From Devosia ginsengisoli (GTDB taxonomy: Bacteria > Pseudomonadota > Alphaproteobacteria > Rhizobiales > Devosiaceae): a stretch of DNA of 64,000 nucleotides. A model generated the notes under the pieces. It made no database searches. It was not told the origin of the DNA and worked only from the letters and a program-made list of their open reading frames with translations. The stretch is from assembly GCF_007859655.1 (NCBI RefSeq), contig NZ_CP042304.1, forward strand, positions 248,001-312,000. The letters are read 5' to 3'. The position numbers and the translations under genes are program-made. Position 1 is the stretch's first letter, and each line of letters begins with the position of its first letter. Below, one piece after another: positions 43,093-51,596 of this stretch.

Positions 43093-43818
43093 TCAAACCA
43101 CCAATTCCATCCGCTCTGCCGGAAACCGGCTTAGCGCGTAGGATATTGGAATTGCTGCCGAATCCACGTCGACCGCCTCGGACACCAGCAGGATGGCGCC
43201 CGGTGCCAGGCCCAGCAGCTTGGTCTCTTCGACATCGGCATGGCGGGCGGAGATGCGGGTCGAAGCGCGGGCATAATCGTCTATGCCGTAGCTGGCAAAG
43301 ACCGCTGTGGTCGATTGCAACTGGGCGATGCGCTCGGCGAAATCGGGGAATAGCCGATAGGGCAGCCAGGTGGTGGAGCGCGAGATCGGCCGTCCATCGG
43401 CGATGGACAGGCCTTCCGTGCGCACCACCTTGGCGCCCGGCTTGAGGCCCAGAGCGGCGGCTACGGCGGCTGTGGCATTCTCGATGCGGTGGCTGAGGCT
43501 TTGCGAGACGAGGCTGGCGGCCTGGCCCCTGAGACCTTCGCGAAATCGCGTGCGCCGGCCGATGGGGTAGGAGAGGCGGCGGGCGCTGCGGACGAAGGTG
43601 CCGCGGCCCTGTTCGGCGCCCACCACGCCCTCCTCGGCGAGCACGGCGAGGGCACGGCGCACCGTATGCCGATTGGCGGAAAAGCGTTCGGCCAGAAGGG
43701 CTTCGGTGGGCAGGCGATCGCCGCTGGCGAGCTTGCCACCGACAATGTCGAGGCGGATGGCATCGGCAATGCGCCGCCACAGAGCCACCCCACCGGAAAC
43801 GTCTTTGGAAACTGTCAT
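43093..43818 (-). CDS. phnF: GntR-family (HutC subfamily) regulator of phosphonate metabolism
   Basis: A 241-residue regulator. The N-terminal winged helix contains SGDRLPTEALLAERFSANRH and is followed by a UTRA ligand domain (from about residue 95). Divergent from phnG and spaced 76 bases from it. The palindrome TTGTCTA-N6-TAGACAA lies just before phnG and fits a HutC-type operator, so PhnF probably represses phnG onward and perhaps its own gene. Confidence 0.92.
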   Translation of the reverse strand: MTVSKDVSGGVALWRRIADAIRLDIVGGKLASGDRLPTEALLAERFSANRHTVRRALAVLAEEGVVGAEQGRGTFVRSARRLSYPIGRRTRFREGLRGQAASLVSQSLSHRIENATAAVAAALGLKPGAKVVRTEGLSIADGRPISRSTTWLPYRLFPDFAERIAQLQSTTAVFASYGIDDYARASTRISARHADVEETKLLGLAPGAILLVSEAVDVDSAAIPISYALSRFPAERMELVV

Positions 43819-43829
43819 TGCATTTTCAC
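43812..43829 (+). promoter_or_regulatory. Weak Pho-box-like element before phnG
   Basis: CTGTCAT, 4 bases, TTTTCAC. The first 7-mer is a perfect PhoB half-site but the second is poor, and the first overlaps the phnF start codon on the opposite strand. Confidence 0.3.
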
Positions 43830-43862
43830 ACGAGAAGCGTAGGACCGGATTCAGGACATTAG

Positions 43863-43882
43863 TTGTCTAGTGTATTAGACAA
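43863..43882. promoter_or_regulatory. Candidate PhnF operator
   Basis: Perfect inverted repeat TTGTCTA-N6-TAGACAA, ending 12 bases before the phnG ATG. Its GTCTA/TAGAC core fits GntR/HutC-type operators. Confidence 0.6.
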
Positions 43883-43894
43883 ATCGAGGCAAGC

Positions 43895-44350
43895 ATGCAG
43901 ACGCAACCCTCCATCGATAATAGCGCGCGCAAGGCGGCGCTGGATGTACTGGCCGCCGCCCCGGCGCGGGCTTTGGCCGCGCTGTGGGAAAGCTGGCCCG
44001 ACAAGCCCGTGCATAAGTTCGTGCGCGGACCCGAAGTCGGGCTGGTCATGGTGCGCGGCCGCGCCGGGGGCGGGGGAGCGCCGTTCAACCTGGGCGAGGC
44101 CAGCGTGAGCCGCGCCAGCGTGCGCATTGTAAGCGGGGAAGTGGGGCACGGGTATTGCCTGGGCCGCGACCTCGCCAAGGCCGAGGCTATCGCCGTGATC
44201 GACGCGCTGTGGCAGCGCGATGCTGGGGCGGTGGAAGCGGAAATTATCGAGCCGCTGCGGGTACTTGCGGCGGAAGCCGACGGCAAACGTCGCGACGAGG
44301 CCGCGGCGACGCGGGTCGACTTTTTCACCATGGTGCGCGGGGATAACTGA
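43895..44350 (+). CDS. phnG: C-P lyase core complex subunit PhnG
   Basis: A 151-residue subunit of the PhnGHIJ core. VRGRAGGGGAPFNLGEAS and GHGYCLGRDLAKAEAIAVID are family motifs. With PhnI, PhnH and PhnL it transfers the phosphonate onto ribose of ATP. The phnH ATG lies 1 base after its stop. Confidence 0.93.
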   Translation: MQTQPSIDNSARKAALDVLAAAPARALAALWESWPDKPVHKFVRGPEVGLVMVRGRAGGGGAPFNLGEASVSRASVRIVSGEVGHGYCLGRDLAKAEAIAVIDALWQRDAGAVEAEIIEPLRVLAAEADGKRRDEAAATRVDFFTMVRGDN

Positions 44351-44351
44351 A

Positions 44352-44951
44352 ATGGATATCGGTCTCGACGGCGGATTTTCCGAGCCGGTGCGGCAGGCGC
44401 AGAGCAGTTTTCGGGCCATTATGGACGCTTTGGCCAATCCCGGAACGGTGCAAAAATTCGCGGATCCGGCGCCCGCACACGGTCCCCTCAGCGGCGAATT
44501 GGTTAGCACACTGTTAACGTTGAGCGACCAGGACACGTCAATCTGGGTGAGCGAAACCTTGCGGCAGACGGCCGGCGTGGAAGGCTTTGTGGCGTTTCAT
44601 ACCGGCGCGCCGATCGTGAACGAAACCGGGCATGCGGTATTCGCTTTTGCCGGGGCGGCGCGCGAATTGCCCAGCCTCGATGCGTTCAATCTCGGCACGC
44701 AGGAATACCCCGACCGGTCGACCACCATCGTGCTCGGCGTGACTGCTTTTGCGGGTGGCGACGAGATGGTTATTCGCGGGCCGGGGATCAAGGACCAGCG
44801 CAAGATTAGTCCCGTTGGGCTGCCCACGGATTTCGTCGCGCAATGGGCGGCCAATCGCGAGCTGTTCCCGCGCGGCGTGGACCTGCTGCTGGTGGGCGAT
44901 GGCGCGGTGATGGGCCTGCCGCGCTCGACGCGGATTGCGGAAGGACATTGA
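44352..44951 (+). CDS. phnH: C-P lyase core complex subunit PhnH
   Basis: A 199-residue subunit; the N-terminal GFSEPVRQAQSSFRAIMDAL and the C-terminal GVDLLLVGDGAVMGLPRST are the usual PhnH ends. It dimerises within the PhnGHIJ core. The ATG at 44352 follows the phnG stop directly; an upstream frame inside phnG is a shadow. Confidence 0.93.
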   Translation: MDIGLDGGFSEPVRQAQSSFRAIMDALANPGTVQKFADPAPAHGPLSGELVSTLLTLSDQDTSIWVSETLRQTAGVEGFVAFHTGAPIVNETGHAVFAFAGAARELPSLDAFNLGTQEYPDRSTTIVLGVTAFAGGDEMVIRGPGIKDQRKISPVGLPTDFVAQWAANRELFPRGVDLLLVGDGAVMGLPRSTRIAEGH

Positions 44952-44952
44952 A

Positions 44953-46041
44953 ATGTATGTAGCCGTCAAGGGCGGGGAAGCCGCCATTGCCAATGCCCAT
45001 GCCTTGCTGGCCGATCGCCGGCGCGGCGACCGCGCGGTGCCGGCCCTGCGGCTGGACCAGATCATGGAGCAGTTGGGGCTCGCGGTGGATAGGGCCATGG
45101 GCGAGGGCTCGCTCTATGACCGGGAACTGGCGGCTCTGGCGCTGGTGCAGGCGCGGGGCGACCTGATCGAGGCGATATTCCTGGTGAGGGCCTATCGTAC
45201 GACGTTGCCGCGGTTTGGCTATTCGCAGCCGGTCGCTACCGGGGCGATGTTGATCGAAAGACGCATTTCGGCAACCTTCAAGGACCTGCCCGGCGGGCAG
45301 ATGCTGGGGCCGACGTTTGACTATACCCACCGCCTGCTGGACCCGGCGATTGTTACCGGCGACGTGCCGGCCCCGGTGACGCGCGAGGCCGAGGCGGCGC
45401 AGGCGCCGCGGGTGACCGACCTACTGGGGCGGCAGGGGCTGATGGAGCCCGATGGCGAGACCGACCCCGAAGGCGATGTCGGCGACCTGACGCGCGAGCC
45501 GCTGGATTTTCCGCTCGACCGCGATCTGCGGCTGCAGGCCCTGGCGCGGGGCGACGAGGGTTTTCTGCTGGCGCTCGGCTATTCGACGCAGCGCGGCTAT
45601 GGCCGCACCCATCCTTTCGTCGGCGAAATCCGCATCGGCGAGGTCGATGTGGAATTCGACGTGCCCGAATTGGGCTTTGCCGTGAATCTGGGACGCATAA
45701 GGGTGACCGAGTGCCAGATGGTCAACCAGTTCAAGGGCTCGGCGAAAGTGCCGCCGCAATTCACCCGCGGCTATGGGCTGGTGTTCGGGCAGGCCGAGCG
45801 CAAGGCCATGGCCATGTCGCTGGTGGATCGTGCCTTGCGCGCGAAGGAGTTCGGCGAGGACGTGGTGGCGCCGGCGCAGGACGAGGAATTCGTGATTTCC
45901 CACTCGGACAATGTGCAGGCGACGGGCTTCGTCGAGCATCTGAAACTGCCGCATTACGTGGATTTCCAGGCCGAGCTGGACCTGATCCGGCGCATGCGGG
46001 CCGAGCATGAAGCGGCCGAACTGAAGGAGGCCGCGGAATGA
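44953..46041 (+). CDS. phnI: C-P lyase core complex subunit PhnI
   Basis: A 362-residue subunit that in E. coli carries the nucleosidase/phosphonate transfer activity. MYVAVKGGEAAIANAHALL is the characteristic start; YTHRLLDPAIVTGD and LGYSTQRGYGRTHPFVGEIR are conserved. GGAAGGA precedes the ATG at 44953. Overlaps phnJ by 4 bases. Confidence 0.94.
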   Translation: MYVAVKGGEAAIANAHALLADRRRGDRAVPALRLDQIMEQLGLAVDRAMGEGSLYDRELAALALVQARGDLIEAIFLVRAYRTTLPRFGYSQPVATGAMLIERRISATFKDLPGGQMLGPTFDYTHRLLDPAIVTGDVPAPVTREAEAAQAPRVTDLLGRQGLMEPDGETDPEGDVGDLTREPLDFPLDRDLRLQALARGDEGFLLALGYSTQRGYGRTHPFVGEIRIGEVDVEFDVPELGFAVNLGRIRVTECQMVNQFKGSAKVPPQFTRGYGLVFGQAERKAMAMSLVDRALRAKEFGEDVVAPAQDEEFVISHSDNVQATGFVEHLKLPHYVDFQAELDLIRRMRAEHEAAELKEAAE

Positions 46042-46910
46042 ACGCCGTCGCCCAATACAACTTTGCCTATCTCGACGAGCAGACCAAAAGGATGATCCGG
46101 CGGGCCATTCTTAAGGCCATCGCCATTCCCGGCTATCAGGTGCCGTTCTCCAGCCGCGAAATGCCCATGCCCTATGGCTGGGGCACGGGCGGGGTGCAGG
46201 TGACGGCGTCGATTATCGGGCCGGATGACGTGCTCAAGGTCATCGATCAGGGGGCGGACGATACGACCAATGCGGTCTCGATCCGCGCCTTCTTTGCCAA
46301 GGTGGCGCAGGTGGCGACGACGACGCATACAGGCGAGGCGACCATCATCCAGACGCGGCATCGTATTCCCGAGCGGACGCTGGGGCAGGGGCAGATCCTG
46401 GTCTATCAGGTGCCGATCCCCGAGCCCTTGCGGTTCCTGGAACCGCGCGAGACCGAGACGCGCAAGATGCATGCGCTGGAAGAATACGGGCTGATGCATG
46501 TGAAGCTCTACGAGGATATCGCCCGGCATGGGCGGATCGCCACGACCTACGCCTATCCGGTCAAGGTCGAGGGGCGCTACGTGATGGACCCGTCGCCGAC
46601 GCCGAAATTCGACAATCCCAAGATGCATATGAGCGAAGCGCTGCAACTGTTCGGAGCCGGGCGCGAGCACCGGATTTATGCGGTGCCGCCGCATACCGAG
46701 GTGGTGAGCCTCGATTTCGAGGATCATCCCTTTGCCATCCAGCATTTCGAGGAACCCTGCGCGCTGTGTGGCGCGGAACAGGTCTATCTGGACGAGGTGA
46801 TCCTCGATGACCGGGGCGGGCATATGTATGTCTGCTCGGACACCGATAATTGCGAGGAACGGCGCGCGGCAGGGCATGTCGGGGCGCTGGGTGTGGAGGC
46901 GGCGGAATGA
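46038..46910 (+). CDS. phnJ: C-P lyase catalytic subunit PhnJ (radical SAM, 4Fe-4S)
   Basis: A 290-residue enzyme that breaks the carbon-phosphorus bond by radical chemistry. The cluster cysteines appear at residues 241, 244 (CALC), 266 (VCSDTDNC) and 272, the same numbering as E. coli PhnJ. AYLDEQTKR and GWGTGGVQVTASI are family motifs. Overlaps phnI by 4 bases. A palindromic repeat lies between it and phnK. Confidence 0.95.
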   Translation: MNAVAQYNFAYLDEQTKRMIRRAILKAIAIPGYQVPFSSREMPMPYGWGTGGVQVTASIIGPDDVLKVIDQGADDTTNAVSIRAFFAKVAQVATTTHTGEATIIQTRHRIPERTLGQGQILVYQVPIPEPLRFLEPRETETRKMHALEEYGLMHVKLYEDIARHGRIATTYAYPVKVEGRYVMDPSPTPKFDNPKMHMSEALQLFGAGREHRIYAVPPHTEVVSLDFEDHPFAIQHFEEPCALCGAEQVYLDEVILDDRGGHMYVCSDTDNCEERRAAGHVGALGVEAAE

Positions 46911-46932
46911 GCAAAGAGACTTTCCCAGTAGA

Positions 46933-47014
46933 CCTCATCCTGAGCTTGTCGAAGGACGAGGTCGTGGCAGGATTGGCGTGCCCGCCCTCGTGGTTCGACA
47001 AGCTCACCATGAGG
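46933..47014. repeat. Composite palindromic repeat, CTTGTCGAA type
   Basis: Outer arms CCTCAT and ATGAGG; left unit with GAGCTTGTCGAA and ACGAGG, right unit with CCTCGT and TTCGACAAGCTC. It sits between phnJ and phnK, inside the operon, so transcripts must pass it. Translated, it gives the known SLSKDE pseudo-peptide. Confidence 0.8.
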
Positions 47015-47070
47015 GCTTTGAGGACGCAGGAGTATTGCCATGAGGGGTTTGGAAATTTCGGAGAACCCCA

Positions 47071-47847
47071 ATGACTGACCAACCCCTTCTCCGCGTCGAG
47101 AACCTGACCAAGTTTTACGGCTCCCGCCTGGGCTGCGCCGATGTGAGTTTCGAGTTGTGGCCGGGCGAAGTGCTGGCCATTGTGGGGGAATCGGGATCGG
47201 GCAAGACGACTTTGCTCAATTCGCTGTCGGCCACGCTGGAGCCGAGCGCGGGCCGCACGCTCTATCGCATGCGCGACGGGGAATGGCGCAATATCTATGA
47301 ATTGAGCGAGGCCGAGCGGCGGTTCCTGGTGCGGACGGACTGGGGCTTCGTGCATCAGAACCCGGCGGACGGGCTGCGCATGACGGTGTCGGCGGGCGCC
47401 AATGTCGGCGAGCGGCTGATGGCGGTGGGCGACCGGCATTATGGGCATATTCGCGAGACGGCGCTTGATTGGCTCGGGCGGGTGGAGATTGCGGCGGACC
47501 GGATCGATGACCAGCCGCGCAGCTTTTCCGGCGGCATGCGGCAGCGGCTGCAGATTGCGCGGAATTTGGTGACTGGGCCGCGGCTGGTGTTCATGGACGA
47601 GCCGACGGGTGGGCTCGACGTGTCTGTGCAGGCGCGGCTGCTCGACCTGTTGCGCGGGCTGGTGGGGGAATTGGGGCTGGCGGCTGTCGTCGTGACCCAT
47701 GATCTCGCCGTGGCGCGGCTGCTGAGCCATCGCATGATGGTGATGAAGGATGGGCATGTGATCGAGGCGGGACTGACGGATCGGGTGCTGGATGATCCGC
47801 GCGAGCCTTATACGCAGTTGCTGGTCAGCTCGATTTTGCAGGTGTGA
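47071..47847 (+). CDS. phnK: C-P lyase ATP-binding subunit PhnK
   Basis: A 258-residue ABC-type ATPase: Walker A GESGSGKTT, signature FSGGMRQRLQIARNL, Walker B LVFMDEPTGGLD and HDLAVARLL. In the E. coli enzyme PhnK docks on the PhnGHIJ core. It is separated from phnL by a family-A repeat. Confidence 0.93.
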   Translation: MTDQPLLRVENLTKFYGSRLGCADVSFELWPGEVLAIVGESGSGKTTLLNSLSATLEPSAGRTLYRMRDGEWRNIYELSEAERRFLVRTDWGFVHQNPADGLRMTVSAGANVGERLMAVGDRHYGHIRETALDWLGRVEIAADRIDDQPRSFSGGMRQRLQIARNLVTGPRLVFMDEPTGGLDVSVQARLLDLLRGLVGELGLAAVVVTHDLAVARLLSHRMMVMKDGHVIEAGLTDRVLDDPREPYTQLLVSSILQV

Positions 47848-47864
47848 GGATGATGGCCAATCAT

Positions 47865-47990
47865 ACCCCCACCCTCATTCCCTCCCCACAAGGGGGAGGG
47901 AAGCCCCGCCGGTGCGATGACGAGATTGTGCCACTTAACGTAGCTCCATCGTCTCCCTCCCCCTTGTGGGGAGGGATCAAGGGTGGGGGT
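47865..47990. repeat. Intergenic palindromic repeat, family A (CCCTCCCCACAAGGGGGAGGG)
   Basis: Two hairpin units facing each other: CCCTCCCCACAAGGG on the left, CCCTTGTGGGGAGGG with a GGTGGGGG end on the right. It lies between phnK and phnL. Related copies are at 51465-51563 and 57140-57243. Confidence 0.8.
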
Positions 47991-48016
47991 TACTTCCGCA
48001 TACATGGAGCCATCCA

Positions 48017-48718
48017 ATGACCGCCCTGTCCGTCCGCAGCCTCGCCAAGACCTTCACCATGCATCTGCGCGATGGGGTGGTTCTGCCGGTGGTGGAGAAT
48101 GTGAATTTCGAAGTCCAGCCGGGCGAATGCGTGGTGCTGGGCGGGCCGTCGGGGGCGGGGAAGTCTTCGATCCTCAAGATGGTCTATGGCAATTACGGCG
48201 TCGATGCCGGGGCGATTGTCATCCGGCATCATGGCGAGGCGGTGAACCTGGCGACGGCCGATCCGCGGACGGTGCTGACGCTGCGGCGGGATAGTATCGG
48301 CTATGTCAGCCAGTTCCTGCGCACGGTGCCGCGCGTCTCGGCGCTGGATGTGGTGGCGGAGCCGCTGGTGATCCGCGGCGTGGAGCGAGAGGAGGCGCAG
48401 GCGCGGGCCAGGGCGTTGCTGGCGCGGCTCAACCTACCGGAGCGGCTGTGGAGCTTGCCGCCGGCGACGTTTTCGGGCGGCGAGCAGCAGCGGGTGAATA
48501 TCGCGCGCGGTTTCATCACCGATCATCCCGTGCTGCTGCTGGACGAGCCGACGGCGTCGCTCGATGCGACCAATCGGGCCGTGGTGGTGGCGATGATCGC
48601 CGAGAAGAAGGCCGCCGGCGTGGCCTTGCTGGGCATTTTCCATGACGAGGATGTGCGGGTGCAGGTGGCCGACCGCGTGGTCGATGTGACGGCGTTTGCG
48701 CCAAAGGTGGCGGCATGA
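48017..48718 (+). CDS. phnL: C-P lyase ATP-binding subunit PhnL
   Basis: A 233-residue ABC-type ATPase: Walker A GPSGAGKSS, signature FSGGEQQRVNIARGF and Walker B LLLDEPTASLD. The ATG at 48017 (MTALSVRSLAKTF) matches the family N-terminus. It overlaps the next gene by 4 bases. Confidence 0.93.
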   Translation: MTALSVRSLAKTFTMHLRDGVVLPVVENVNFEVQPGECVVLGGPSGAGKSSILKMVYGNYGVDAGAIVIRHHGEAVNLATADPRTVLTLRRDSIGYVSQFLRTVPRVSALDVVAEPLVIRGVEREEAQARARALLARLNLPERLWSLPPATFSGGEQQRVNIARGFITDHPVLLLDEPTASLDATNRAVVVAMIAEKKAAGVALLGIFHDEDVRVQVADRVVDVTAFAPKVAA

Positions 48719-49329
48719 CCTGGTTGAGCGAGACGCCCTCTATCCATCCTACGGCGCAGGTCAGCGGCTCGACGCTGGGGCGCTATACCGAGGTTGGGGC
48801 GGGCAGCCATGTGTCGCGCTCGACGCTCGGGGACTATTCCTATTGCGTCGAGAATACGCAGATCGCCTATGCCGAGATCGGCAAGTTTGCCAATATCGCC
48901 AGCCATGTGCGGATTTATGCCTCGATGCACCCGATGGAGCGGGCCTCGTTGCACCATTTCACCTATCGCTCGAGCTGGTATTTCGAGGGCGAGGCGGACG
49001 ATCAGGATTTCTTCGACTGGCGGGCGGGGCAGGGGATCACCATCGGGCACGATACCTGGATCGGGCATGGCGCGGTGGTGATGCCGGGCGTGCGGATCGG
49101 CAATGGGGCGATCATCGGGTCGAACGCTGTGGTGACGAAGGATGTGGCGGATTTCGCCATTGCCGTGGGTGTGCCGGCGCGGGTGATCCGGCAGCGGTTC
49201 AGCGATGATGTGGCGGGGCGGCTGGATGCGATGAAGTGGTGGGACTGGAGCCACGAGAAGCTGCATGCGGCGCTACCGGATTTTCGCAAGCTCGGGGTGG
49301 AGGGGTTTCTGGAGAAGTATGAGGGGTAG
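48715..49329 (+). CDS. Phosphonate-cluster hexapeptide-repeat acyltransferase
   Basis: A 204-residue left-handed beta-helix protein with [LIV]GxxxxV-type repeats (SGSTLGRYTEVGAGSHVSRS, then TIGHDTWIGHGAVVMPGVRI). Proteins of this type commonly accompany phn operons and resemble chloramphenicol/xenobiotic acetyltransferases. It is translationally coupled to phnL. It may acetylate aminoalkylphosphonates before or after import, as E. coli PhnO does with a different fold; that role is inferred. Confidence 0.88.
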   Translation: MTWLSETPSIHPTAQVSGSTLGRYTEVGAGSHVSRSTLGDYSYCVENTQIAYAEIGKFANIASHVRIYASMHPMERASLHHFTYRSSWYFEGEADDQDFFDWRAGQGITIGHDTWIGHGAVVMPGVRIGNGAIIGSNAVVTKDVADFAIAVGVPARVIRQRFSDDVAGRLDAMKWWDWSHEKLHAALPDFRKLGVEGFLEKYEG

Positions 49330-49343
49330 GGGCAGCGTCTCTA

Positions 49344-49494
49344 CCCTCTCCCCTTGAGGGAGAGGGATGTTCTTCCGCGTTCAGCGGAAGAACCGGGTGA
49401 GGGGTTCTGCGCCATCCCATGCTTCAATGTTCTTGGATAGCGCAGGACCCTCATCCGCCCTTCGGGCACCTTCTCCCTCAAGGGGAGAAGGGGA
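49344..49494. repeat. Intergenic palindromic repeat, family B (TTCTCCC...GGGAGAA)
   Basis: Left unit CCCTCTCCCCTTGAGGGAGAGGG, right unit with the mirrored CCTTCTCCCTCAAGGGGAGAAGG and the CATCCGCCCTTCGGGCACC tail; between them GTTCTTCCGCGTTCAGCGGAAGAAC forms a hairpin. Related copies are at 55747 and 60811. Confidence 0.8.
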
Positions 49495-49534
49495 GAAGTG
49501 CCCCCGCGACACCCCGCCACAGCGGCCTTGTGCA

Positions 49535-49563
49535 TAGTCACGCAACCGTCATTCAACCGTTAT
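49535..49563 (+). promoter_or_regulatory. Pho-box array before phnC
   Basis: Three 7-mers at 11-base steps: TAGTCAC (49535), CCGTCAT (49546), CCGTTAT (49557), with 4-base spacers. It lies about 57 bases before the phnC start at 49620. Confidence 0.6.
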
Positions 49564-49619
49564 CCCAGCTTCACGTCTCCGCCCTAGGTCTGCCGCAGTT
49601 CAACGGCGGGGCGACCCTG

Positions 49620-50453
49620 ATGCTGAAGATTTCCAACGTATCGCGTCGGTTCGGTGACAAGGTCGCCGTCAGCGGCGTGAACCTCGAAATCCCGCAAGGG
49701 CAGATGGTCGGCGTGATCGGCCGCTCGGGCGCGGGCAAATCGACTTTGCTGCGCATGATCAACCGCCTGGCCGACGTGTCGTCGGGCTCCATCGACTATG
49801 GCGACCTGCGCGTCTCGGAGCTGCGCGGGCAGGCGTTGCGGAACTGGCAGCGCGACTGCGCCATGATTTTCCAGCAATTCAACCTGGTGCCGCGGCTCGA
49901 CGTGATCACCAATGTCATGCTGGGGCGGCTCAATGGCCGCAATCCGGTGCTGAACCTGCTGCAGGTGTTTTCGCCGGGCGAACAGCTCGAGGCGCTCAAG
50001 GCGCTGGAGCGGCTCGATATCGCGGCGACGGCGATGCAATGGGCGCAGACGCTGTCTGGTGGCCAGCAGCAGCGCGTGGCGATTGCCCGGGCGCTGATGC
50101 AGGGGCCGAAAATGATCCTGGCGGACGAGCCGATTGCCTCGCTCGATCCGCGCAATGCGCAGATCGTCATGGACAGCCTGCGCGACATCAATGCCGAGGG
50201 CATCACCGTCATCACCAACCTGCATACGCTCGATACGGCGCGCGCCTATTGCGAGCGCATTATCGGCATGGCCGCGGGCAAGGTGGTGTTCGACGGCACG
50301 CCGGACGAGCTGACCACCGATGTGGCCCGCACCATCTATGGCGCCGACGGGCTCAAGGAAGCCTTTTCGGAGGCGATGACCTCGACGTCGATTGCGCCTG
50401 TCGCGCCCCTTCGCCTGCCGCGCACGCCGACCAACGCGCAGCAGGCTCCCTGA
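49620..50453 (+). CDS. phnC: Phosphonate ABC transporter ATP-binding protein
   Basis: A 277-residue ABC ATPase: Walker [10 protein letters not shown], signature [15 protein letters not shown], Walker [33 protein letters not shown] is the usual N-terminus, so the ATG at 49620 is chosen; the open frame upstream runs into the repeat. Starts the uptake operon phnCDE1E2 under a Pho-box array. Confidence 0.94.
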   Translation: MLKISNVSRRFGDKVAVSGVNLEIPQGQMVGVIGRSGAGKSTLLRMINRLADVSSGSIDYGDLRVSELRGQALRNWQRDCAMIFQQFNLVPRLDVITNVMLGRLNGRNPVLNLLQVFSPGEQLEALKALERLDIAATAMQWAQTLSGGQQQRVAIARALMQGPKMILADEPIASLDPRNAQIVMDSLRDINAEGITVITNLHTLDTARAYCERIIGMAAGKVVFDGTPDELTTDVARTIYGADGLKEAFSEAMTSTSIAPVAPLRLPRTPTNAQQAP

Positions 50454-50522
50454 TTTTACCGAAGTTCCGCGGCCCGAATTTCGGGCCTGCCGACAAACCC
50501 GCGTCACCAAAGGAAGATATCC

Positions 50523-51431
50523 ATGACCGCGATCCGCACGATCCTGCTGGCCTCCGTGGCCCTGACCATGTCCACCGTTGCCTTCGCCCAGGACGTCAAT
50601 GTCCTGCGCATCGGCCTCGATGGCGGCGAGAACGAGAGCGACCAGCTCCGCCGTTCCGAATGCGTCGTCGACAGCCTCAAGGCCGCCACCGGCGTTGCCG
50701 AAGTGCAGTTCTTCCCCTCGCCGGACTATAACGGCGTCATCCAGGGCCTGCTCGGCGGCACGATCGACATCGCCATCATGGGCGCCTCGTCCTATGCCTC
50801 GATCTACCTGAGCGACCCCGAAGCGGTTGACCCGATCCTGACCACCAAGCAGCAGGACGGCTCGACCGGTTATGTGTCGATCATGGTCGCCCGTGCCGAT
50901 AGCGGCATCACCGACCTGGCCTCGACCAAGGGCAAGAAGCTCGGCTTTGCCGACCCGGATTCGACCTCGGGCTACCTGGTGCCGAACGTGTCGCTGCCGG
51001 CCGATCTCGGCATGCCGATCGCTGAATTCTACAGCGAAACCGGCTTTGGCGGCGGCCATGAAAACCTGGTTCTCGGCGTGCTCGACGGCACCTGGGACGT
51101 GGGCACCACTTTCGGTTCGGGCCAGGGCGCCTGGAGCGAAGGTTACACCACCGGCAACCTGCGCATCATGGTCGACAAAGGCCTGCTCGACATGGACGAC
51201 CTGGTGGAAGTCTGGCAGTCGCCGATCATCCCGAACGGCCCGCTGATGGTGTCGAACAACCTTTCCGACGAGATGAAGGAAAAGGTGAAGGCCTATTTCG
51301 TGGGCCTGCCGGCAGCCGATTTCGACTGCTTCGACAGCTTCACCGGCGGCGGCTATGTCGATTTCGCCCCGGCCGACCAGCAGTTCTACCAGACCATCAT
51401 CGACGCCCGTAAGTCGGTGATCGGGGGCTAA
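50523..51431 (+). CDS. phnD: Phosphonate ABC transporter substrate-binding protein
   Basis: A 302-residue periplasmic protein with a signal peptide ending AFAQD. IMGASSYASIYL and GKKLGFADPDSTSGYLVPNV form the phosphonate-binding loops of PhnD. A short GGCCCG/CGGGCC hairpin lies 40 bases before its ATG and a family-A repeat after its stop. Confidence 0.94.
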   Translation: MTAIRTILLASVALTMSTVAFAQDVNVLRIGLDGGENESDQLRRSECVVDSLKAATGVAEVQFFPSPDYNGVIQGLLGGTIDIAIMGASSYASIYLSDPEAVDPILTTKQQDGSTGYVSIMVARADSGITDLASTKGKKLGFADPDSTSGYLVPNVSLPADLGMPIAEFYSETGFGGGHENLVLGVLDGTWDVGTTFGSGQGAWSEGYTTGNLRIMVDKGLLDMDDLVEVWQSPIIPNGPLMVSNNLSDEMKEKVKAYFVGLPAADFDCFDSFTGGGYVDFAPADQQFYQTIIDARKSVIGG

Positions 51432-51464
51432 CCCGCTCTCTCCCCACATTCGCCGAACGAGCTT

Positions 51465-51563
51465 CCCTCCCCCTTGTGGGGAGGGAATGAGGGTGGGGGA
51501 GTCACACGCTCCGAACGTGGGGAAAGAACCCCCACCCTTGATCCCTCCCCACAAGGGGGAGGG
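51465..51563. repeat. Intergenic palindromic repeat, family A
   Basis: CCCTCCCCCTTGTGGGGAGGG unit, then its inverted partner with CCCCCACCCTTGATCCCTCC and CACAAGGGGGAGGG. It sits between phnD and phnE1; it is in reverse unit order to 47865. Confidence 0.8.
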
Positions 51564-51596
51564 AGACGACTGAACCTTCAGCGGAAGCAGTTGCCC

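Noticed and set aside
46907..47074. A small open frame beginning at the phnJ stop codon
   Set aside because: Its translation is that of the palindromic repeat (the SLSKDE peptide seen wherever this repeat is read), so it is not a gene.
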